NCBI GenBank assembly: GCA_944376295.1
Contig: CALWCE010000002.1
Location: 1 to 64,000, forward strand
Direction of reading: 5' to 3'
Source: an uncultured Clostridia bacterium
Lineage (GTDB): Bacteria; Bacillota; Clostridia; Christensenellales; Borkfalkiaceae
Length of the DNA stretch: 64,000 nt
The translations under genes and the position numbers were made by a program. Below the pieces are notes generated by a model, which saw only the letters and a program-made list of their open reading frames with translations, was not told where the DNA came from and ran no database searches. Shown here in pieces: positions 6,467 through 14,418 of this stretch. Position 1 is the first letter of the stretch. Each line of letters begins with the position of its first letter.

Positions 6467-7981
6467 TCAGTTCACCTTGATGACGGGGAAGCGGATGGTG
6501 AGCACGTTGCGGTTCTCCTGCGTGCGGTAATAGATCTCGCCCGCGATCTGACGGATGATCGCCATGCCCATGCCGCCCTCGGCATAATTGCTCGTATAGT
6601 ATCCCCCCTCGGGGCGCACCTGCAGGGGATTGAAAGGCTCGCCGTCGTCCGTAAAGCGCACGACGAAGCTGTTGCCCTCCACCTGACAGTTGAGACGGAT
6701 GGAAGTCGCCCCCGAATGGTTGACGATGTTGGTGAAGATCTCCTCGCACGCCAAAAAGATCTTGTTCTTCCTGGGATCGTCTTTGAGCCAATCGAGGATG
6801 GTATCGCGCAGACGTTCGAGCTCGCTCGTCTTGGGGCTGAGTTCTGTCTGGATGCCGTTGGGATAGTAGAGCGCATAGACGGAGACGTCGTCTTTGAGGG
6901 GAGCATCCCCCGCAAAGCCCCTCACCGCATCGGTGACGGCGGAGACGATGCATTCCGCCCCCAGCGAGCGCTCCCAGCCCTCTTTGACGGCGTCGAAGAG
7001 ACGATCGTAGCCGAACGCTTCTCCCGCGGCGTTCCTCGCTTCCACCGCGCCGTTCGTGTAGGTGACGAGGCAGCGCCCCGGCTTGAAGATGAGGTATTCT
7101 TCGGTGAGTTCGGGCGCTTCGTAGAGCCCGAGCGGGCAGCCGGGCTGCACGCGGAGAAATGTGCGCTCCTTGCCCACGAGAAGGGGCGGGTGCGCGCCCG
7201 CGTTGACATAGCGCAGCTCCCCCGTCGCCGGCATGAAGACGGCAAAGAATCCCGTCAACGCGAGCGAATCGGGATTATTGGCAAGCAGCGCCCCGTTGAG
7301 GCGCAGAACTGCCTCCCCCAGCGTATCCGAGCTGTGGGCGGCGTCGCGGAAGAGCTCTTTGACGCGGGCGGCAAAGCGCGCCGCGGCAAAGCCCGTCCCC
7401 CAGATATCCGCCGTCATGAAGCAGAGGGTGCGGCGGCCCAGATAAAAGCCGTCGAAAAGGTCCGCGGCAATGAGAGAAGAGCGCGCCGCCCCGCCCGCGC
7501 CGCTGAAATCGAGCTCCACGCAGGGAAGCGAGGTCGCCGCAAGGGCGGACTCCATATCGCGGGCGATGCCCTCCTCCGCCTTTCTGCGCGCGTCGAGGGC
7601 GATGGCGTTCTCGCGGCTTTTCACCGACTCGTTGACCGTCTTTGCAAGCGTTTCGACGGCGCTGTCGAGGGGCGCCCATTCGCCGCCGATCTGAGGGTCC
7701 TTCCCCTCCGTCGCGGCACGTTCGATGGCGCGCGCCGCACGGGTGATAGAGGAGCGGATGCGGTTGAAATAGAGGGTGAGCGCCACGCCGTACATGACGA
7801 GGAGCACGACAAGCGCAGGGATGACCTCCCACAAGACGCGGCGGAGCGTTGCAACGTCGTTGCCCACGCCCTCGGGCAGGAGCACGAGATAGCGCACGAC
7901 GCCGTAGACGGCGCCGACGACGAGAAAACCGACAAGAAGCAGCGTTAAGATCTTGGGGAAAGTGAGCTTCTTCGCGTTCAT
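6467..7981 (-). CDS. Membrane SpoIIE-type PP2C phosphatase fused to RsbW-like ATPase domain
   Basis: 504 residues starting at an ATG that overlaps the STAS stop codon (ATGA). Two membrane helices at about 10-35 and 52-72, a HAMP-like linker, then a SpoIIE/RsbU PP2C domain at about 145-390 with NAGAHPPLLV and the metal-binding LKDDVSVYALYY. The usual GDVSGHG is ADIWGTG here. Residues about 400-500 are a GHKL ATPase of the RsbW/SpoIIAB type: ACEEIFTNIVNH (N box), DDGEPFNPL and GGMGMAIIRQIAG. Such ATPases phosphorylate STAS proteins and the phosphatase reverses it. Having both activities in one membrane protein with the STAS gene coupled upstream gives a self-contained partner switch. The output sigma factor or target is not in the window. 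Confidence 0.88.
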   Translation of the reverse strand: MNAKKLTFPKILTLLLVGFLVVGAVYGVVRYLVLLPEGVGNDVATLRRVLWEVIPALVVLLVMYGVALTLYFNRIRSSITRAARAIERAATEGKDPQIGGEWAPLDSAVETLAKTVNESVKSRENAIALDARRKAEEGIARDMESALAATSLPCVELDFSGAGGAARSSLIAADLFDGFYLGRRTLCFMTADIWGTGFAAARFAARVKELFRDAAHSSDTLGEAVLRLNGALLANNPDSLALTGFFAVFMPATGELRYVNAGAHPPLLVGKERTFLRVQPGCPLGLYEAPELTEEYLIFKPGRCLVTYTNGAVEARNAAGEAFGYDRLFDAVKEGWERSLGAECIVSAVTDAVRGFAGDAPLKDDVSVYALYYPNGIQTELSPKTSELERLRDTILDWLKDDPRKNKIFLACEEIFTNIVNHSGATSIRLNCQVEGNSFVVRFTDDGEPFNPLQVRPEGGYYTSNYAEGGMGMAIIRQIAGEIYYRTQENRNVLTIRFPVIKVN

Positions 7982-8277
7982 CCGAGCACCTCCAGATGGT
8001 TGACAAGCCCGGTCATCGCAAGGACTTCCTTGACAAATTCGGGCACGCGGACGAGGGAAAAGCTGCCCCCCTTTGCCGCCATGCGCTTTTGGGCGAGCGC
8101 GAACTGCCTCAGCCCCGCCGAGGAGACATATTCGAGCTTCTGAAGGTCCAGAACAAGGTCGGTGATCCCCCCCAGCGCAGAAACCGCCGCTCCAAGTTCT
8201 TCTGCCGTCATCGCGTCGAGGCTCCCCGTGAGCGAGAGCATCGCCGCCGTGCCGTCTATCGTCTTTTCGATCGTCAT
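7978..8277 (-). CDS. STAS-domain anti-anti-sigma factor
   Basis: 99 residues, start ATG 8277 with GGAGGACGAAGG upstream (an ORF extension to 8337 lacks a binding site). The phosphorylation-site motif YVSSAGLRQF is at about residue 55, after LVLDLQKLE, as in SpoIIAA and RsbV. Unphosphorylated STAS proteins bind the ATPase or anti-sigma partner; serine phosphorylation releases it. Translationally coupled to the next gene, whose ATPase and PP2C domains are the obvious kinase and phosphatase. Confidence 0.9.
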   Translation of the reverse strand: MTIEKTIDGTAAMLSLTGSLDAMTAEELGAAVSALGGITDLVLDLQKLEYVSSAGLRQFALAQKRMAAKGGSFSLVRVPEFVKEVLAMTGLVNHLEVLG

Positions 8278-8397
8278 CCTTCGTCCTCCTTGCGTATTTC
8301 CCGCCGCCGAGGCGGCGTTTGGCAACATTTTTTCCATTATAGCATATCGCAGGGCAAAAGAAAAGCCCCGCCGCGAAATTTCTCCGCCTGCGGGACA

Positions 8398-8432
8398 AAA
8401 AAGAAAGGACGCGATCTAAGCCGCGTCCTCAT
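8398..8432 (-). terminator. Terminator after acpP
   Basis: Stem AGGACGCG/CGCGTCCT, 8-nt loop, then TTCTTTTTT on the minus strand. Confidence 0.9.
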
Positions 8433-8435
8433 CCT

Positions 8436-8663
8436 TTACTTCTGGAGCTTGTTCATCATATCGACGATATCCTGCACCGTCTTGATGTTTTCGACATCGG
8501 TCTCGGGAAGGGTGATGCCGTACTCGTCTTCGAGCGCCATCATGAGCTCCACGACGTCGAGGGAATCGGCGCCGAGATCTTTGACGACCTCCTGCTCGGG
8601 GCGGATGCTCTCCGCAGGGATCCCCAGCTGTTCGCCGAGCATATTGCAAACTTTCTCTAACAT
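8436..8663 (-). CDS. acpP: Acyl carrier protein
   Basis: 75 residues. LGADSLDVVELMM carries the serine that receives phosphopantetheine; the acidic helix II and C-terminal helix are typical. ATG at 8663 chosen because GGAGG lies 8 bases upstream; the upstream in-frame starts overlap the binding site. Monocistronic, between its own promoter (8720-8748) and terminator. No fatty acid synthesis genes adjoin it. Confidence 0.95.
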   Translation of the reverse strand: MLEKVCNMLGEQLGIPAESIRPEQEVVKDLGADSLDVVELMMALEDEYGITLPETDVENIKTVQDIVDMMNKLQK

Positions 8664-8719
8664 AGTCATATCCTCCGTAAGTCGCCGCACGCAGCGGCAC
8701 GTCATAGCTTTGTGTGACT

Positions 8720-8748
8720 ATCATACAACAAGAATGTGAGTTTGTCAA
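8720..8748 (-). promoter_or_regulatory. acpP promoter
   Basis: TTGACA (8748-8743), 17-bp spacer, TATGAT (8725-8720). The -35 lies inside the last codons of the upstream alkD-like gene. Confidence 0.85.
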
Positions 8749-9446
8749 CCCTTTTCGGGAATTTTGCCCCCATTCGTTGCTTTTTTGAACGATTTGAGCT
8801 CCTCTTTCTGCTCTTTCGTGAGGCGGAAGCTCTCGCACGCCTTTCGGATCGCCATATTGTGCACAAAGGGGATGAGCCGCCCCTCTTTGAGGTAGGCAAG
8901 CCCTTCTCTGTAACACTTGACGAGCACTTCCGCCATCAGCCACGCGGCGCCCATGCCCGTATAATAGCGGCTCCCGTCCGCTTCTTCGAGCGCCGCGAAA
9001 ATGTCGGGCAGATACTTTTCTTCCACATAATCGTGCAGGAGGGAGACGAGGGCATAACGCTCCACGAACTCCCTTCCGTCGCGCGCAAAGGCGCGGATAC
9101 AGGGCAAAAACTCCTCTTTATGCTTTGCGATGCAGGGGGCATGGAAGCCGTCCACCGTCGCCCAATTGTCGAGAAGCCCCACCATTTCAGAAAGCCCCTC
9201 GCAAAAGAGGTCAAAGGGCAAGAGCGCATAGAGGGAAAACTTCAGAAAGGTCACCTCGTAATACTCGTCGGGGAAGGAGAGAAAGCGTTCCGTCTCCCCC
9301 TTCCACATGCGCGCCAGCCGCCTCAAAACGGGCATCCTCACGCCGATGACCTCGATGTTCTCGTTCTTCAAGAGCTTTTTATAAAATTCCCGGTACCCCT
9401 CGTCGCGCTCCGAAAAGAGGCGGGAGAGCACTTCCTCGTACGTCAT
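8745..9446 (-). CDS. AlkD-like DNA alkylation repair HEAT-repeat protein
   Basis: 233 residues of helical repeats. DNWATVDGF at about residue 92 is the family signature, whose aspartate helps eject positively charged alkylated bases (N3- and N7-alkylpurines). ATG overlaps the glycosylase stop (ATGA), so translation is coupled. Last gene of the uvrC-to-alkD operon, giving three repair functions on one transcript. Confidence 0.88.
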   Translation of the reverse strand: MTYEEVLSRLFSERDEGYREFYKKLLKNENIEVIGVRMPVLRRLARMWKGETERFLSFPDEYYEVTFLKFSLYALLPFDLFCEGLSEMVGLLDNWATVDGFHAPCIAKHKEEFLPCIRAFARDGREFVERYALVSLLHDYVEEKYLPDIFAALEEADGSRYYTGMGAAWLMAEVLVKCYREGLAYLKEGRLIPFVHNMAIRKACESFRLTKEQKEELKSFKKATNGGKIPEKG

Positions 9447-9970
9447 CTCTGCTCCTCTGCGCCCGAGCGGGCTTCTTCACCGCCTGCCCCCGTAAACGCC
9501 TCCGAAAGCGCCTCGAACCACGGCTCCATGCAAAAGCGCGGGTTGGCGGGCGACGTCGAAGGGAGCTTTTTGGCGATGGGCACAAGTTCGGGGAAATGCC
9601 TTTGAAACAAATGATACGCCGCCGTGCCGTTGCAGAGGATGCGGCGGATCCTGCTCCCCTTGACGAGCGAAGCGACGTCTGCGACCTGTTCCCCGCGGAT
9701 GGAAGCGTCGGAAGAACCTTCGATGGTGCAGCTCAAAACGACGTCCCACAGCGCCGCGCCGTGCTTTAAGACATACGCCCGCCTGCCCTCGGGATCCTTC
9801 GGCGGCTCCTCGTGAAAGAACGCCCCGAGCGTGCGCCAAAACTTATTCTGCGGGTTGCCGTAGTAAAAGCCCTGCGCGCGGCTCTTGACGGAGGGAAAGC
9901 TCCCTAAAATGAGCACGCGGCTGTTTTCGTCGAAGACGGGCGCAAAGCCCTCGCAAAAGGCGGCTTTCAC
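9443..9970 (-). CDS. DNA-deoxyinosine glycosylase (Mug/TDG-like)
   Basis: Removes hypoxanthine from deaminated adenine in DNA. The fold signature is LILGSFPSVKS near the N-terminus, then YYGNPQNKFW and, near the C-terminus, STSPAN. About 175 residues from the GTG at 9970, which overlaps the M16 stop (GTGA). An upstream GTG at 10003 would extend it by 11 residues into the preceding gene; family members usually begin just before GFxPVxDxNSRVLILG, which favours 9970. 4-bp overlaps at both ends place it firmly in the operon. Confidence 0.87.
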   Translation of the reverse strand: MKAAFCEGFAPVFDENSRVLILGSFPSVKSRAQGFYYGNPQNKFWRTLGAFFHEEPPKDPEGRRAYVLKHGAALWDVVLSCTIEGSSDASIRGEQVADVASLVKGSRIRRILCNGTAAYHLFQRHFPELVPIAKKLPSTSPANPRFCMEPWFEALSEAFTGAGGEEARSGAEEQR

Positions 9971-11205
9971 AGGGAGAGGGGGGCTTTGAGGTTGCCCACG
10001 CACGCCGAAGCGGCGGCGGAGAAATCGAGATTTTCCGCGATGACCCGCAGGATATCCTCGCGGGTGAGCGCGGAAATTTCCGCCATGCGCTGCTCGAAGT
10101 CGTACACCTCGTTCTTATAGAGGAGCTGCTTGCCGTAGACGAGCATCTGCGACGAGGTGTTCTCCTGCGAGAAGATATTGCTCGCTTTGAGCGTCTCGCG
10201 CCCGCGCAGAAATTCTTCCTCGGTGACGCCCTTCTCTTTGAACTCGGTCAAAACGGCGGAAACCGCCTTCGCGGCGTCCTCCGCCTTCTTGGGGTTGACG
10301 CCCGCATACACGGTGAGCATGCCCGTCTCCTTGTAGTGAGAGGTGTAGGAATAGACGGAATAGGCAAGCCCCAGCTCTTCGCGCACTCTCTTAAAGAGGC
10401 GCGAGCTCATCCCGCCGCCCAAAACGGCGTTCATCACCTGCACGGCGGCTAAGTTTTCGCTGTCGCGCGAAACGGTGGGAAAGCCGAAGGCAAAGTGCGC
10501 CTGCTCGATGGACTTTTGGCGGAAGATGCTCTCCGTGCGGCGGACGATGCGCTTCTCGCGCTCTATGAACTTTTCGCCCGCAAGCGCGCCGAACTCCCGT
10601 TCCGCCAATTCCTCGGCAAAGGCGGGCTCGATGTTGCCCGCAAAGGAGATGACGATGTTTTCGGGGCAGTAGCGCTCCTTTTTATAGGCAAAGAGCTGCT
10701 CTCTCGTGAAGCCCTCCACGTTCTTTTGAGGACCTAAGATGTTGCGCCCGTAGTTGTCGTTCCCGAACGCCGCCCGAGAGAGAAGATCGAGGCACAGATC
10801 CTCGGGCGAATCTTCGTCCATGCCGATCTCTTCGATCACGACGCCCTTCTCGCGCGCCATCTCGTCTTCGGGGAAGGTGGAGCGCAGAAAGAGCTCAGAA
10901 AGGAGCGAAAACGCCTCTTTTGCGTGATCGCTCGTCGACTTTGCGTAGTAGCAGGTGAGATCTTTCCCCGTGAAGGCGTTCACCTGCGCGCCGATCGCAT
11001 CGAAGGCGTCGGAAAGCTCAAAGGCGGTGTATTTTTCCGTGCCCTTGAACTGCATATGTTCGATAAAGTGGGAGATGCCGTCCTCCTCGTCCCGTTCGAA
11101 GGCGGCGCCCGTGCCCACGAGCACGCCCATCGTGACGGACAGCAGCCCCTCCATGCGCTTGGTGATGACGCGCACGCCGTTTGGAAGTGTCTTTGTCGTT
11201 ACCAT
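9967..11205 (-). CDS. mlpA: M16 family zinc peptidase (MlpA/YmxG-like)
   Basis: 412 residues. The inverted zinc motif HFIEH is at about residue 45, with a downstream glutamate region (VIEEIGMDEDSPED) as third ligand; a second, inactive M16 repeat follows. The pair ylxY-mlpA is a conserved neighbourhood in Bacillus subtilis, which supports the name. Substrate unknown. Starts 53 bp after ylxY and overlaps the glycosylase by 4 bp. Confidence 0.9.
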   Translation of the reverse strand: MVTTKTLPNGVRVITKRMEGLLSVTMGVLVGTGAAFERDEEDGISHFIEHMQFKGTEKYTAFELSDAFDAIGAQVNAFTGKDLTCYYAKSTSDHAKEAFSLLSELFLRSTFPEDEMAREKGVVIEEIGMDEDSPEDLCLDLLSRAAFGNDNYGRNILGPQKNVEGFTREQLFAYKKERYCPENIVISFAGNIEPAFAEELAEREFGALAGEKFIEREKRIVRRTESIFRQKSIEQAHFAFGFPTVSRDSENLAAVQVMNAVLGGGMSSRLFKRVREELGLAYSVYSYTSHYKETGMLTVYAGVNPKKAEDAAKAVSAVLTEFKEKGVTEEEFLRGRETLKASNIFSQENTSSQMLVYGKQLLYKNEVYDFEQRMAEISALTREDILRVIAENLDFSAAASACVGNLKAPLSL

Positions 11206-11258
11206 ATCGTTCAGTATCCTTCTCCTTGGTGAGTTTTATCCGCCATTCGGCGCAGGGC

Positions 11259-11984
11259 TCAGCCGATGTTCTCCCCCGCGGGGATGACCGCAAGCCCCTG
11301 TTCTTCGTAATATTGCAGCATTTTCGGGAGCGCCTTTAAGGTGTGCTCCATGGGGTGCATCAGGATGAGCTCCCCGCCCTTGATATCCTTCGTCGCCCGC
11401 GTGTAGCAGAGCGCAACGTCTTTATCGCGCCAATCGATGGTATCGCGGCTCCAGAGGACGGTCTTGAGCCCCAGACTTTCGGCAGCGCGCAGGGTATCTT
11501 CCGAATACGCCCCCGAAGGCGGCGCAAAGAGGGAAATTTGCTTCCCCGTCACAAGCGACAAAAATTCGACGCTCGTTCCGATCTCTTCCGCATTCTCGCG
11601 GAAAGAGAGCTTGTCGTGCTCGCGGTGGAAGTACCCATGCGAGCCCACCTCGTGCCCTTCCTCCGCCATGCGCTTGACCGTCGGCACGTTGTCGTCCGCC
11701 CAGCAGCCGCCCACAAAGAAGGTGACGCGCACCCCCTGTTCCCGAAAGAGATCGAGCATTTTTTCGACGATGTCCGTCCCCCAATAGACGTTGATCGTGA
11801 GGGAGACGGCGGGCTTGGTGCCGCGGTCGTACACCTTGCCCGCGGGCGCGGAGACGGCGGCGGAGGAGGGCAGAAAACAGACCGCCCCGATGACGAGCAC
11901 GATGAAAGCGAGCGCCAGGTTGCACAGCGCCGTCAGGGCGCGCGGAGAGAGCTTTTTCACGCTCCTATTGTATGCGCGCGGCAA
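11259..11984 (-). CDS. ylxY: Polysaccharide deacetylase-like protein (YlxY type)
   Basis: 241 residues: one N-terminal membrane anchor (about 17-38), then a NodB fold. The zinc histidines are present in SHGYFHREHD, and FAPPSGAY matches motif 3. Motif 1, normally TFDDG, reads LTINVYWGTD, so the catalytic aspartates are missing. The same change is known in the YlxY branch, so activity is doubtful but family membership is not. Start uncertain: TTG 11984 or GTG 11960, neither with a good ribosome binding site. Confidence 0.85.
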   Translation of the reverse strand: MPRAYNRSVKKLSPRALTALCNLALAFIVLVIGAVCFLPSSAAVSAPAGKVYDRGTKPAVSLTINVYWGTDIVEKMLDLFREQGVRVTFFVGGCWADDNVPTVKRMAEEGHEVGSHGYFHREHDKLSFRENAEEIGTSVEFLSLVTGKQISLFAPPSGAYSEDTLRAAESLGLKTVLWSRDTIDWRDKDVALCYTRATKDIKGGELILMHPMEHTLKALPKMLQYYEEQGLAVIPAGENIG

Positions 11985-12066
11985 AAGCGGTTATGCCCTT
12001 TGCGCCCGCCCGCGCCGTCCTGCGTTTTGCCGTCGCTCCTATGTCGGCGCCGCACGCCGCAGCCCT

Positions 12067-14418
12067 TCAATTGAGCTTTGCGATGGTGACGCCGCTCTCC
12101 CCCTCGCCGTACTTGCCGAGGCGGAATTCCTTGATGCGCTTATCCTTCCTCAAGGCGTTCTGCACGGCGGCGCGGAGCTTCCCCGTGCCCATGCCATGGA
12201 CGATGCGCACTTCGTCGAAGTTATTGAGGACGGCGCTGTCCAAAAAGTCGTCGAGCTCCTGCAAGGCCTCCGAAGCGGAGAGCCCGATGAGGTTGACTTC
12301 CCTCGGCACGACGGGGCGCTCCTGTAAATTTCGGATGACTTCGACGCGCTCCTTCTTTTCTTCCTTCTTCCGCGCAAGGAAGAGCTCTTTTATTTTGCAG
12401 CGCACCTGCATGAAGCCGCTCTGCACCTGTGCTTCGCCCTTGCTTTGATTGACGGAGAGCACCGTGCCCTCTGCGTTCAGGCTCTGCAAAAACACCTTGT
12501 CGCCTGCTTTGAGCGTCTTGGGATCGGCGGGCTCGAGCCGCACTTTTTCCTCTTCCTCGGCGGGAAGGGCGCTCTCCATCTTGTTGCGGAGGGTGCGCGC
12601 GCGGATGAGGTCGGCTTCCGAAAGCTGTTCCTTTTTGAAGATCTCCTCGATCTCGGCAACGAGTTCTTCCGCTTCCGCCGTGCGGCTCAAAATGACCCTT
12701 CGCGCCTCGGCGCGGGAAGTGAGCAAAAACTTTTCCCGCTCCTTTTTGAACGCCGCCTCTTCCTTTTCGAGGGAAGTCAGCTTTTCCTGCCACTCTCTGC
12801 GGATGGCTTCCGCCTCTTCCCGCGCGGCGTCCGCTTTGATGCGGCTCTCCTCGGCGGCGCGCACGGTGTGATCGAACGCCTGCGCCCCCAAAGAAAGATG
12901 CGACCGCGCCTCTTGAATGACCTCCTCGGGGAGCCCCAGCTTCGAACAGATGAAGAGGGCGTTGGAAGCGCCCGGCATGCCGATCTTGAGGCGGAAGAGG
13001 GGCTTTAAGCTCTCGCTGTCAAACTCCATGCAGCCGTTTTCGGCGCCTTCTGCCGAGAAAGCGTACTCCTTGAGCGCCGAATAGTGGGTGGTGACGATGC
13101 CGCGCGTGCCGCGTTTGAGAAGCGTTTTCAAGACGGCGCGGGCGAGCGCCTGCCCTTCCTCGGGGTCGGTGCCGCCGCCCGGCTCGTCGATGAGCACGAA
13201 GCTCTTTTCCCCCGCGTGTTCCAAAATATATTTGAGGCTGACGACGTGCGAGGAAAACGTCGAAAGATTTTCTTCGATGGACTGGCTGTCGCCCACGTCG
13301 CAGAAGACTTGGTCGAAGACGGGCAGGCTCGTGCCTTCTGCGGCGGGCACAAAGAGCCCGCACGCCGCCATCAGGCAGAAGAGCCCGCACATTTTGAGCG
13401 TCACCGTCTTGCCGCCCGTATTCGCGCCGCTGATGAGGAGGAAGCGGTAGTCCTCCCCCACCGAGACGGAGACGGGCACGGCGCGCTTGGGATCGAGCAA
13501 AGGGTGCCGCCCCTTGACGATATGCACGGCGCCCTTCCCGTTGAGGACGGGCCGCACGCACTTCAGACGGTGCCCGTATTCGGCGCGGGCGTAGAAGCTG
13601 TCCACTTCCGAAAGGATGTCCATGTCGCGCTCCAGCGCCTCGCGGTGCGCCCCGACGCGGTGGGAAAGCTCTGCTAAGATGCGCGCGATCTCCTGCTCCT
13701 CGTCGAGGTGCAGCGTCCTTAATTCGTTGTTCATTTCGAGCACTTCCTCGGGCTCGATGAACACCGTCTGCCCGCTCTGCGAGCGGTCGTGGATGAGCCC
13801 GCGCACGGCGCGCTTGTATTCCACCTTGACGGGCAGGACGTACCTCTCGCCGCGCATGGTGATGAGCTCGTCCTGCAGATATTTGCGCTCTCCCCCCGCC
13901 AAATATTCCTGCAATCTGGCGCGGATACGCTCGTTGAGGAGCCTTATTTCGCGGCGGATCGCAAACAATTTTTCGCTGGCGCGGTCCTGAAGTTCGTTCT
14001 CCCCCACGATCTTCTCCGTGATGTCCTCTTCGAGGGTGCGGTCGAAAATGAGATATTCCGTCAGCTCTTTGAGCCGCACGATGCGCTCGTCCGCAAAGGA
14101 ACGCACGGAGGAATGGCACGCGCGCGCCGAGCGCAGCAGCGCCGCCGCCGACAAAAGTTCGGTGCACGAAAGCGTCGCCCCCTTTTCGGCGCGCTCCAAA
14201 GCGTCGCCCTGCGGCGGGTAATAGAGAACGCGCCCCGCTCCCAGCGTCAGAAGGAGAAGATCCGCCTCTTCCGTAAGATCGAGAAGCCGCCGCGCCTCTC
14301 CGATATCCGAAGCGGGGGCAAAGCGGGCAAGGCGCTCCTTTCCCCCCTCGAGCACGGCGTAAGCGGCAGCCGCGCTCAATATTTTATCGAGCTCCAAGCT
14401 CTCTCTGCTCTCTTTCAT
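12067..14418 (-). CDS. mutS2: MutS2 family ATPase with Smr domain
   Basis: 783 residues. N-terminal clamp, MutS-type ATPase (Walker A SGANTGGKT at about 330, Walker B FVLIDEPGGGTDP at about 405), long coiled coil, KOW-like part and C-terminal Smr domain. MutS2 splits collided ribosomes (RqcU) in Bacillus and limits recombination elsewhere. In this Smr domain the HGMGTG motif is kept but the usual LDLRG motif reads VNLIG, so the nuclease site may be altered. ATGA overlap with the U32 gene upstream. Confidence 0.95.
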   Translation of the reverse strand: MKESRESLELDKILSAAAAYAVLEGGKERLARFAPASDIGEARRLLDLTEEADLLLLTLGAGRVLYYPPQGDALERAEKGATLSCTELLSAAALLRSARACHSSVRSFADERIVRLKELTEYLIFDRTLEEDITEKIVGENELQDRASEKLFAIRREIRLLNERIRARLQEYLAGGERKYLQDELITMRGERYVLPVKVEYKRAVRGLIHDRSQSGQTVFIEPEEVLEMNNELRTLHLDEEQEIARILAELSHRVGAHREALERDMDILSEVDSFYARAEYGHRLKCVRPVLNGKGAVHIVKGRHPLLDPKRAVPVSVSVGEDYRFLLISGANTGGKTVTLKMCGLFCLMAACGLFVPAAEGTSLPVFDQVFCDVGDSQSIEENLSTFSSHVVSLKYILEHAGEKSFVLIDEPGGGTDPEEGQALARAVLKTLLKRGTRGIVTTHYSALKEYAFSAEGAENGCMEFDSESLKPLFRLKIGMPGASNALFICSKLGLPEEVIQEARSHLSLGAQAFDHTVRAAEESRIKADAAREEAEAIRREWQEKLTSLEKEEAAFKKEREKFLLTSRAEARRVILSRTAEAEELVAEIEEIFKKEQLSEADLIRARTLRNKMESALPAEEEEKVRLEPADPKTLKAGDKVFLQSLNAEGTVLSVNQSKGEAQVQSGFMQVRCKIKELFLARKKEEKKERVEVIRNLQERPVVPREVNLIGLSASEALQELDDFLDSAVLNNFDEVRIVHGMGTGKLRAAVQNALRKDKRIKEFRLGKYGEGESGVTIAKLN

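Noticed and set aside
6716-7948. 410-codon frame on the plus strand opposite the PP2C gene
   Set aside because: Shadow of a GC-rich gene; arginine- and glutamate-rich, no motifs, while the minus-strand product has clear domains.
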